NCBI GenBank assembly: GCA_026874595.1
Contig: CM049314.1
Coordinates: 68,194,300-68,258,299 of the forward strand
DNA: 64,000 nt
Direction: 5' to 3'
DNA from: Sipunculus nudus
Taxonomy: Eukaryota > Annelida > Sipuncula > Golfingiida > Sipunculidae
Shown: positions 49,898 to 59,478 of the stretch, one piece after another
How positions within the stretch are numbered: the first letter of the stretch is position 1
Layout: the number at the start of each line of letters is the position of its first letter
Program-made: the position numbers and the translations under genes
Notes under the pieces: generated by a model
What the model saw: the letters and a program-made list of their open reading frames with translations, nothing else
Databases searched by the model: none
What the model was told of the DNA's origin: nothing

Positions 49898-50799
49898 GTA
49901 AAATAGACTGGTGTCTTCTTCCAAGACGCAAATAAACATTTTAAACAAAATGTTAATAAAATATGCTCATTTAATGCATTCCAGATATATATTGGCTACT
50001 AAAATCGAATCTAAATCAACAGATTAAAACTGAAAATCTGAAACAACAGTTGCTTTTTACTGGTGATATTCACAATGACATGAGCGGTCAGGCTAGAGAT
50101 AGCAGATTAATTATAACCAGATAAACTGACTCTTACTGTGATTTGTTGTCCTAAAATTAAAAGATATTATAAATAACCGATTCCAAATATTTTTCATGTT
50201 ACTGATTTAAGCCATGCATATTATATTTCATGAGTAAATAAAACTTAAGGACCATTAATTATCCTGTGAGGATAAAAAATATGTTCACCACAAATGTTGT
50301 AGATTTGAAACCATTGTTATGAAAATTAAGGTATTTGCTTATCGCATTCAAACATCAGATTTTGCTTGGTCATATAATTAAATTTGTCTATTATTCAAAA
50401 TGAAATTTCAATTTCCTTAGTTTGGAAAAATAATGTGTTTAACTTCGTCTTAAGCAGTGGTATTATTCACTTAAAGAAAAATGATTGCATACAGATACCA
50501 TTTATTTTTATATCCTAAGCAGTTACTCTGTAGATAAAATATGTATTTGGTAATACTTTTTGTTTTTATTTATTAAATAATTCATTAACTTAAAGCATTT
50601 ACTAAACATTAAGGCAGCAGACATGCCGTGTCTGTGTTCTATCAGAAATGTAGTAAAAACTGAGTATTCAATTCTAAACATAAAAAAAATCAACATGCTC
50701 GCTAAAATGAAGTCGTGTGATTCGCGAAATATTAAATGTCGCAAAAAATGCCGTTCAGCAGATTTTGGTAATCGTTCACTGTCTATTTACATTTTTCAG

Positions 50800-50912
50800 C
50801 GACAAATTTCGCGCTTGAGATGGGCTTAAGCTTATCCAACATGACGGACAGTTACACGGATACTAAATACAAGAGCTGGCTGAACAACTCCTGCCAGTCT
50901 AACTTTAGAATG
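50800..50912 (+). pseudogene. AGA: AGA copy B exon 4 (donor lost)
   Basis: 113 nt, open, TNFALEMGLSLSNMTDSYTD and SWLNNSCQSNFRM. The base after the exon is T instead of G, so the GT donor of copy A is gone. A damaged copy of the exon tail follows at 50949-51000. Confidence 0.82.
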
Positions 50913-50948
50913 TTACGAAACTTCTTATATCATTAAATTTAAAAAAAA

Positions 50949-51000
50949 AGGAGCTGGCTGAACAAGTCATGCCAGCCTATAAATTCAGAATGATAAAATC
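50949..51000 (+). pseudogene. AGA: Partial duplicate of AGA exon 4 tail
   Basis: GGAGCTGGCTGAACAAGTCA, then TGCCAGCC and TTCAGAATG, with three extra bases (CTATAAATTC against CTAACTTC) and donor ATG|ATAAAA. It resembles copy A exon 4 (AACAAGTCATG) more than the exon 40 bp upstream (AACAACTCCTG). Confidence 0.7.
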
Positions 51001-51334
51001 TTGTATTTATCAGAAAAATTTTGTTTTTTTTAATTTTCATTTTTACTAAATTATTGAAGTTTTACTTAACCAATGCCACACAATTAGCTGTAGGCTTAAA
51101 TCAAGCTAAACGCCTATTACCCTAAAAGCAGGAATATTTTCGGATGGTTTCCTACGTAATCCCAAACCGAAATGGAACTCTGCATACTTAGATTAAGATT
51201 TTGATAAGACAGAATAAAAAATGTAGGCGTTTACCTGCACAAAGAAACTTAAAAAAACTTCTTATTACAATCAGAAAGATATCTGACCTGTTTCAGCCTA
51301 TGTACATGTCTAAAAAATGTTCAGGTGCTTTTTT

Positions 51335-51730
51335 ATGGAGGTAACCGCCTCCATTTTTTATGCTCTCTTATCTTATTTTTATACTAAGTATGTACATCTG
51401 TAATGTTCCATTTCGGTCTGGGACTAGGTGACAGAGCGGTAGCACTCGCTTCCTGTCATATTATTTTTGTATCCTGGTTTCACCCTGGCCTGGTCTCACC
51501 TGCGGGTCCTGGGTGAATAATAAACCTCACTGCTGGGTCATAACACCGACGAACCCCCAAAAGGCGCACTCGTCTGTGAGTGAAACACGACTGTTAGGCA
51601 CAGTCTCCCCATTAAGCCTGCGGAGCGCTCACCCTGGGTGGGGACCGACCGTGAAAATCTCACCGCCTCGGCTGAACTCACGACCTGTCGGCTTTGAGTT
51701 CTGTGCTCTTATCCCTTAGATATGGAAGCC
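51335..51730 (-). mobile_element. tRNA-derived SINE, fullest copy
   Basis: About 395 bp: tRNA-like head at the right (ACTCAAAGCCGACAGGTCG, then GTTCAGCC), central GTGAGCGCTCCGCAGGC and GAGTGCGCCTTTTGGGGG, and tail GGAGGCGGTTACCTCC at the left. It lies in AGA copy B intron 4 and adds to its length. Confidence 0.8.
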
Positions 51731-52159
51731 GGTGATGCTGATTTCTGCTGTGTTTCCTATAAATGTACCAGGCACCTGGAATAACTTAATATGCTACATA
51801 TTTTATCTCTTTATCAGGATCAACAAGGCTTTTTAACTCTTCCTAGCTAACACACATTTTTTTCTAAATGTTTGTTATTCAGAAATGATGTTGAAACTTA
51901 ATACTTCCCAGGTAAAAGTAGACCGTATGTAAAAGATCACTTGATTAACCATTTCAGCTAGAAAATTCGATTAGTAACAATGCATAGAGCAGTGTGATTC
52001 TTGTTGCAATTTACCATAAATAACCTAAATTTTTACCAATAAAGCTGGCAAAATCATATCTCTTTCTCTTTCTGTGAGCTAAAATAAAAACAAGTGAATT
52101 ATTAGAACTGCACATATATATTAATTTTTTTTACATATCTTTATGATGATTTATTACAG

Positions 52160-52317
52160 AACGTGACCCCTGACCCCCAGAGACACTGTGGTCCGGCTAG
52201 CGTCCCTCCAGATTTGGGCGAGAACAACCACGACACTGTGTGTATCATAGGCATCAACCAGGACGGGAATGTGGTCACCGGAACTAGCACCAACGGACTA
52301 AGTTTAAAAATACCTGG
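52160..52317 (+). pseudogene. AGA: AGA copy B exon 5 (catalytic Thr kept)
   Basis: 158 nt, open, NVTPDPQRHCGPASVPPDLG and then ENNHDTVCIIGINQDGNVVT and GTSTNGLSLKIPG. HD-T is intact. 27 nt shorter than copy A in the linker before it. Acceptor TTACAG, donor GTAATT. Confidence 0.88.
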
Positions 52318-53109
52318 GTAATTAATGTTCTTAATCCTTTTACAAAATGGTCTAACTGCACTTACACGCAGCTTGAAAGAGCCAGATTTGCCGTATACGG
52401 CCATAAGGGCACAGGTACAGGCAGGACCAAGATAATACCAGTCACTCTAAGCGGGTCATTGTAGGTGTTCTCCGATTTACGTTGGAGCCATCCTCATTGG
52501 CTGTTAAAGGAAGCAATTCACCTTCCTTTTTCTAAAAAAAAATAAATAAATAAATAAGTGATTTCAGGTTTACTCTGCGTACATATAAATAAACTTTAAG
52601 TAATTCCTATAAAACAAATTCATACAACACCTCTGTGACCGTATTACTTTTTTTTTATCTAAAATCTGTTTGTTTTCCCAGCAATATTGACAAACGGAAA
52701 ACCATGTAACCTATTGTGGTTAGTTGCTTACGAGGTGAAGTTTATAGGGCAGTAGTTGCAAAAAGGGTCTTTGTAAAATTCGGGTTCGTCTGACTTGCCG
52801 CGAGATGTGCTGGTTGAATGTTTTTCGTGGTGGGCTGCCAACATTACGGACATGAGGATTTAGAAATACGAAATGTCTGTGTGCTGTTGAACTGGCGTTT
52901 TTGCCTATATTTATAAAAGGTTCAAGGAATTATCTTAATAGACATTAGATTGGAACAGAACACTTTATCGATATCACTTGATTGAGCTATATAGCGGCAC
53001 AATGGATTCTTATACCTCAAAGAATAAGAGGGTATCCTATCCCCACTTCTCCATCGTCCGTAGTTTCTTTAAGCTAGGGATTCCTTTCATAGTTAGCGTA
53101 TTCTTGACC

Positions 53110-53585
53110 TAGACCCCGGCGCCGCTGTCATTTGTGCCGCCGCCAGCCAAGTTAGGATCAAGCCGAGCCGAGTTTATCAGGAGGAGCCGCCGATATTTCA
53201 TTAAGCCCAAGTGAGCCAATTTCGTGCAGCTCAGTTTGGCTTGAGAAAAAATTAATACAGAAGGAAATCTTTTAAAGTTAGTTTTGTTGATGTTGATGCT
53301 TACTGACAAAGTATGAAATGTTTGAAAACTGTCGGCTTATGAAACAAGCAGGATAACCTATACTCGATATTTAATCACAAACTAGTTACATATTAAGTGG
53401 ATGCAATATATCACACGCAATATAGTTAACTCGTATGAATAAAACGAGTAATTTGTAACATCGTCAAATGAATAGGGTTTCAGGTCAGCCGAGATTTTCC
53501 AAGCCGAGTTGAGCCACGAATCTCAGGTTACTACTAAAGTCAGCCGTCTTTTTGTCCAAGCCAGCGGCAATTGTGTGGCTATCTT
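53110..53585 (+). mobile_element. Dispersed ~600-bp repeat, copy 2
   Basis: Matches 20200-20825 in block order (see there). AGCCGAGCCGAG at 53164 and CCAAGCCGAGTTGAGCC at 53500 show the terminal words best. Confidence 0.6.
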
Positions 53586-54541
53586 GACCGGATAAAGTCA
53601 GTCTTGGGGCTACAAAAAATCACTGGATGGTTCTCTTATTATCCAAAGTAAAGACCATGTGATTTGTGTTGTTTCAACCTTTGGAGAATCACTGTGCTTC
53701 CAAGCCTTGAAGACAGCCTATACTCGCGTATCAAATTAACCATACAATACCTTTTGGCCCGTCGTGAGAGAGCCCAGCTGGCCCTAAATACGCACAGCGC
53801 CCCTGGTGGACGTATACAACAAAATCGGCATATTGCAAGCAGTGGAACAGTGGAATGAATTGGAAAGGAAAGAAATGCGGCCAATGCACCAAGTGTCTAT
53901 CTTTCTTCTGCTCCTTAGAAACCCTGGGTAGAACTTGTTACAACAAGTAATGCTCTCCTGCTGCCCTCCTGCCCGCTCTCATATAAGGTAGGGGACAGCA
54001 TGCGCTCTGTCTTGTGACATTGTCGGGCTGGCTGTGACACTAGCTCTCTTCTGTTACGAGAAAGCAATGAGTGCTATCTCGCTGTTTGCCCCCCCCCCCT
54101 TTCAGAATGGGACGTTGCCCTATAGAACATCAGGGGCTAGTTATAGTGCTGGGTTCATGGAGTTGCTCCCTATAGTGATTTCGGTTATTCGATTATGTAT
54201 GCACTTAACAAGAGGTCATATTTCCGGGAGATAGATCTATATATTCTTTCAAGATAGTTGGACACTAAGTAGGAACCGATGTTGAAACTAGGCCATGCTG
54301 TTATGATTACAGTGAACAACAGACCCACAGAATTACGAAATGGCTCAAGTGTTGTCACAACGTTATAGTTCAAATGTTTTCAGTGTTAATGTGAAATATC
54401 GACATACATTTCTCGCTGGAACTTAAAGCCTGAGGCCTATCTATAGAATAAAAGTATTTCCATATTAAACATCGATTATAACAGCCCAAAGAAAAAGGGA
54501 AACATGCACATTATGTATGTTTTTGTCGTATTTGATATCAG

Positions 54542-54648
54542 GCGAGTGGGAGATACTCCTATCGCCGGGGCCGGAAGTTACGCCGACAACGAGGCCGGGG
54601 GGCTGCCTGCACGGGTAACGGAGATATAATCCTGAGATACCTACCCAG
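54542..54648 (+). pseudogene. AGA: AGA copy B exon 6 (one-base frameshift)
   Basis: The first part reads RVGDTPIAGAGSYADNEAG, matching the substrate-binding RVGDSP region of AGA. After a run of six G (54597-54602) the homologous frame AACTGNGDIILRYLP is one base out; read straight on, a TAA follows. The expected run is seven G. Acceptor ATCAG, donor AG|GTTTGT. Confidence 0.85.
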
Positions 54649-54849
54649 GTTTGTTATATCAATTCATTCATCCTACTTTCAAATGATTTCTTTCATCTTG
54701 CATAACTCTGAAAGTAAAATTTTTTTTTTGTTGGAGGGTATACGTAACCACCCCCAGAACCATGCTGACATGATCTACTGAATTTCATATCGGTTAAGGA
54801 ATATATGTCAAGTTGGTAAAGCTCACACCTCCTCTGGTTATATGCCTGT

Positions 54850-54985
54850 TTCAACCAGGCTTGGTGTCTATCGCTCATACGTGCACGTTTTGAGTAATGA
54901 ACGATCACGGGGAACTGCCAATAAAGCCTGCAGAGCGCTCATTTTAAGTGGGGAAGGGCTGTGTCTATAGGAGCACAGCTGAAAG
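54850..54985 (-). mobile_element. SINE fragment
   Basis: Only the AAGCCTGCAGAGCGCTCA body part and degraded flanks of the tRNA-derived SINE family remain. Confidence 0.45.
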
Positions 54986-55139
54986 TTTATTGCCTCATTT
55001 CCTAATTCCTTAAATATTTATCCACAAAAATATTCATATAAATTTATAAAATATGAATAAACTTATCTTGTATATCTTGGTGAATTCTCATTGTCAAACT
55101 AGACATTTCTTGGCACCGCAGGTGCCAGAGTATCCCCAG

Positions 55140-55168
55140 ACATAGTACGCCCCCCCCCCCCCCCCCTT
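55140..55168. repeat. Poly-C tract
   Basis: About 20 C. Confidence 0.9.
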
Positions 55169-55249
55169 TAAGAATAGGCCCCCATTTTTAGCAGCATATA
55201 CTGACACTTGGCAAGCAATTATTGTTTCTTCTATCTATCAATCCACAAT

Positions 55250-56520
55250 CTTTTTGAAGATGTTGGTCCTGTGACCTTAATCTTTTTAAAGATGTGTCCT
55301 GTGACCTTGACCTTTGACTTCATGATCCCAAAATCAATTCGGGTCTTGCTTTTCCAACGGGACATATACAAGTCAAGTTTGAAATCTATACATCAATAAA
55401 AGCAGGAATTATCATCCAGAAACTAATTTTGGACAGATGGCTCCTGTGACCTTCACCTTTGACCTTGTGACCTCAAAAGTGATAGGGATCTTCCACTCCT
55501 TGCAGGTGAACTATATGTGCAAGATGAAAGATCTGAGATGAAATGTTTGGCTGAAAATGCATCCGCATCTTTTTAAAGATTTGTCCTGTGACCTTGAACT
55601 TTGACCTCATGACCCCAAAATCAATTCGGGTCTTGCTTTTATAATGGGTCATATACAAGTCAAGTTTGAAATTCATACATCAATAAAAGCAGGAATTATC
55701 ATCCAGAAACTAATTGGCAGATGAACTATATGTGCAAGGTGAAAGGTCTGAGATGAAATGTTTGGCTGAAAATACATCTACAGTCCTTTTAAGATGTGTC
55801 CTGTGACCTTGACCTTTGACCTCATGACCTCAAAATTGATAGGGGTTTTCCACTATTGGCAAGTGAGCTATATATTCAAGATGGTAGACCTGGGATGAAA
55901 GTTTGGCTTAAAATGCATCCACAGTATCTTTTAAGATGCGAGTCCAGTGATCTTGACCTTTGACCTCATGACCCTGGAACCTTTAGGGTTCTTACTTTAG
56001 TGGTGGGCCATACATAAGTCACGTTTGAAATCCAAATGGCTATCAATACTGCAGATTTCATAAGAGGTGTGTGATTTTCACCAAATATGGACACATTAAA
56101 GGTCAAGGCCACTCTCATGGTAAAGGTCATGACCCAAATGTAAATTGACCTCATCCAATAACCCATCTCTCTTCCTGTGCATGATATGAAAGAAATCTGT
56201 CCATTAGTTTTTGACTTATAATGCTTACAGTACTGTCAAGTGGCAATTATGGAGGTATTAAAAGGCGTAAAAACAAGAAAAGGATAATAGGTGGCGCCAC
56301 CAGTTTCTGGTATATCACAAGGCTCTCCAAGATCTTCGGTCACCTTGATTTTTGGACCAGTCCATGCAAGCTTACTTGAGATATTTAAGAATTTGTGTTA
56401 TTTTCGGCAAAAATGGACCTATTCAAGGTCAAGGTCACTCTCCTAGCATAGGTCATGACCCCATTTTAAATAGGCTTCGTCCCCTTACATATATATTTAC
56501 AAATGTAAAGTTTGAAAAAG
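55250..56520. repeat. ~145-bp tandem repeat with DR1-type motif, array 2
   Basis: Cores near 55299, 55446, 55589, 55804 and 55950. Perfect TGACCTTTGACCT at 55810 and 55954. The part after 56040 changes to GGTCAAGGxCACTCTC and GTAAAGGTCATGACCC blocks with CACCAAATATGGAC, another unit type carrying AAGGTCA half-sites. Confidence 0.75.
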
Positions 56521-56565
56521 ATCAGTGAAATATTATTATAGTTATCCTGCTCACAAGGTTTTTCT

Positions 56566-56632
56566 GCGGCGGCGGCGGCGGGACCGTCGTGAAACCATAG
56601 TATCCCGACTTTGTCTGGGGATACAATTACTG
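56566..56632 (+). repeat. (CGG)n followed by a conserved hairpin, copy 2
   Basis: GCGGCGGCGGCGGCG, then GTCGTGAAACCATAGTATCC and GGGGATACAAT. The stem here is GTATCCC/GGGATAC where copy 1 has GTATCCGC/GCGGATAC. Confidence 0.6.
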
Positions 56633-56944
56633 GATGTCTCTAGAAAAATAATGACGTTTTAATAGCTGTCAGGCCGTGGAGTCAATGCGCATGGGTATGT
56701 CGCCGGCAGACGCCGCCGAAGATGCAATGCAACGAATCGCCCGTCGTGAAAAAAACATTTGGTGGCGGCATAATCGTTATGTCTAGGACAGGAAAACACG
56801 GTAAAGTCTACAAAGTGATGACTGGCGCTATTTGTGCACAGGGTGCGCCATAATATGTGATCTCTGCGTTGTATGTCAAGCGGATGAGTTATTATAGGTA
56901 ATCTCAGGGTTGTAGGTCCACAAGGTGACTAATTATAGGTGATC

Positions 56945-57355
56945 TCTACTTTGTATTTTTTTTTATTTTTGGTGGAGGTAACTTAACTCAGTATATGTAC
57001 ATCTTCAGTATTCCATTCCGGTTTCAGACTTCGTGACAGGGCAGTATCACACGCTTCCTGTCATTTTTATATCCTGGCGTTAACCAGGCCCGGTTACTAC
57101 TGCACCTGCGGGCCCTGTGTCCCTAATTGTCCTTATTGCTGGGTCATACCATACTACCGAGGAACCCCCGAAAGATACACTCGTTTGTGAGTGAAACACG
57201 GCCGTTGAGCACGACCTTTTCATTAAGCCTGCAGAGCGCTTATCCTCAGGGGGAACCGACCGTGAAAGATCTCACCGCCTCGGCTGAGATTCGAACTCAC
57301 GATCTTCCGGCTTTGAGACCTAGCTATGCTCTAGTCTTGAGCCACACAATCTGGT
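56945..57355 (-). mobile_element. tRNA-derived SINE
   Basis: Head at the right (TGTGTGGCTCAAGACTAGAG, B-box GTTCGAATCTC, the best B-box of the family here), body GGTCGGTTCCCCC and AGCGCTCTGCAGGC, tail GTTACCTCCACC at the left. Confidence 0.8.
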
Positions 57356-57359
57356 TGAT

Positions 57360-58680
57360 CTCTGCTTTGTAGGGCCACAGCGAATGATTATAGATGATAT
57401 CAGCTTTATATATCTATGATGGTAACATTACATATTAGCGCAGATGGTCTGTAAAATTAATTCTAAAGTAATAAGTCTTTGTGTCTGCCAAAGTGATTCT
57501 CTGCGTTATGTGTACTATATACAAGTTTTGCCCTCCAAAGTGACCCCCAGCATTGCATTGACACACCAGGAGCTTGCCAAAATGAATAGTTAGAAAAGTG
57601 ATGTCTTATCTTTCAGGTTAATCTGTCCAAAAGATCCAGGACTTCTTGTTACGTAATCGGCCGTGTTTATGTGTGTATCCCAGTTAAATATTCGAAAGAT
57701 AAATATGTAGATTTGGATCCAGAATCGTCCATATTCGCGCCTTATTGTCTCCTGTCTCGTGTGTTTTCTTCTACAGGTACATCTTCAAAAATATATTTGA
57801 TTCGTCCAAATAACTTAATCACTCCTTCTCTGCAATATGGTCAACTCTCCGAGAAAATTTCATCAGGATGAGTTTGGACCGTTTGGGATATCCTGCGGTG
57901 AAAAAAAAGTATCATTAAAGTTAATGGGTAATATAGTGAAATAGCAACTGGCGGGGTCTAATCGTCATGGTTACATCAACGTCAAGTTAGTTCGGGGCAG
58001 TAATAAAAACGTCTACCTTTAATCTCAATTTATCTAATTTACATAATTTATGTGAATTGATTAATTAGAAAATATAAGATTTTATATAAACACACGTTAT
58101 ATCTTATCAGATTTGAATATTTTGTACAAGAAATACATTACTCTTTCTATTATGAGTCAAATAATCAATATATTTATTTATTATCTATTCATGTCCACTT
58201 AATTATTTAGATATGCAATGTATCTCGTTAAAACTGTTAACTACAAAACTTTTGGTAGCAGAAATTTATTTTACGGGGTATATTACCCCAGAATCAACTG
58301 AGAAAAATGTTCTATAGAGGATTATCTGTTCTTTGGTTTGCCCTGTCTGTGATGGTTGTTTTTGAGTGAAATATAGCCCATGTTTTAATATGGCCGAAAA
58401 GGCGGAAGAATAAAATGCAAGCATCAGTTTTCAGTTACATTATTATCCAAAGTTTTGAAAGTATATTTGCAAAAATCTATATGAAAATTAGACTGAATCC
58501 AGAATTTAGCCATAACCACATACACTATAATAGGCCATTTAAAAATTTACAGATTTACACGGGGTCCATCAATAAAATGCGGGTCCGAAGATTTTGAAAA
58601 AGAACCGCCGATCCAACCTTATGATCAACACCTGAGTCATGCATGTACAGGTAAATGTGTCTCGTGGTGATAAACAACTG
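57360..58680. other. No gene recognised
   Basis: AT-rich sequence beyond AGA copy B exon 6. I looked for the missing beta-subunit exons here and found none. Confidence 0.4.
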
Positions 58681-58685
58681 ATTAC

Positions 58686-59118
58686 TATAGTCCGTTTCAT
58701 CCCTTCATGTCCACCTGTTTTTTGCCATGAAAATTTCAAGGGGAACAATTATAGTAAAGAGAAGAGGATTAAAGGGCCTCATTTTCAACAAGATCATTAA
58801 ATACCTACCTTACACCTTATTTAAGAAACAGAATTGTTTGAAAACATGAGAATTCAGTCTACATTTTACAACATATCAGAACCACTTATTTGGGACAAGG
58901 TCATTGTTCACATTCAAACACAGCCTCAATTGACAGCTTCTGAATAAAATTGGACAATGTCATGTAAACACTCTGAAATATATAACTAGCCGAAACAATG
59001 ATAGCTTCTCATGCATGCAGGACACATTGTAATGAAACAAATTTATTGTAAAATTCTTAATTGCCATAATAGAAAAAAAAAACAGGTGGACAGCAGTTGG
59101 TGAAACGGACTGTACTAT
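58686..59118. mobile_element. MITE with ~40-bp inverted repeats
   Basis: Left AGTCCGTTTCATC and TGTCCACCTGTTTTTTGCC; right, inverted, ACAGTCCGTTTCACC and TGTCCACCTGTTTTTT. Flanking TACTATAG/TGTACTATCA would fit a TA-type target. The interior has no ORF. Confidence 0.7.
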
Positions 59119-59478
59119 CATCCTCATTGCTGTATAGAGTGTTTGTCGTCACTGTTTCCGTGGTCTGCATTCACTTTTTAATGTTCGCTATTTGACAACA
59201 GGTGGCGCCTGTGTTTCTCGCACTCGAGGAAAAAAGTTGGCGTATGCAATTCGCACCTCCGAGATGTCTGAAGTACAAATAGTGGATGTCACATGCATAC
59301 ATCCTGATGACGTGATGATATAGCCGGGAGGGAACAGCAACACATTATTTAACATTTAATAGATGACCCTGCTATTACATCTATCATGTAAACCAAAAGA
59401 ATGAAATTTTACCTATCATTTACTAAGAGTTTCTTGCTTAACATCATTTTTAACCTGAAAAGAGGGGGGCGTCTCGAC

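Larger units (their letters stand above)
42215..54648 (+). pseudogene. AGA: Aspartylglucosaminidase, copy B (likely pseudogene; exons 1-6 seen)
   Basis: Second AGA copy, opposite in direction to copy A. Exons 42215-42319, 47976-48132, 49785-49897, 50800-50912, 52160-52317, 54542-54648. Three lesions hit different exons: a 1-nt deletion in exon 1 relative to copy A (105 against 106 nt), loss of the exon 4 donor (copy A ATG|GTATGA, here ATG|TTACGA), and a 1-nt deficit in a G-run of exon 6. Exon 5 also lacks 27 nt in frame. The catalytic HD-T and, in exon 6, RVGD and TGNGD are still readable, so decay is recent or some lesions are assembly errors. Later exons of the beta subunit were not found up to 64000. 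Introns are enlarged by SINEs and ~145-bp repeats; intron 1 is 5.7 kb against 1.8 kb in copy A. Confidence 0.75.

Noticed and set aside
54034-54234. Poly-Pro-like ORF near a C-run
   Set aside because: Driven by the C-homopolymer; no conserved neighbour frame.
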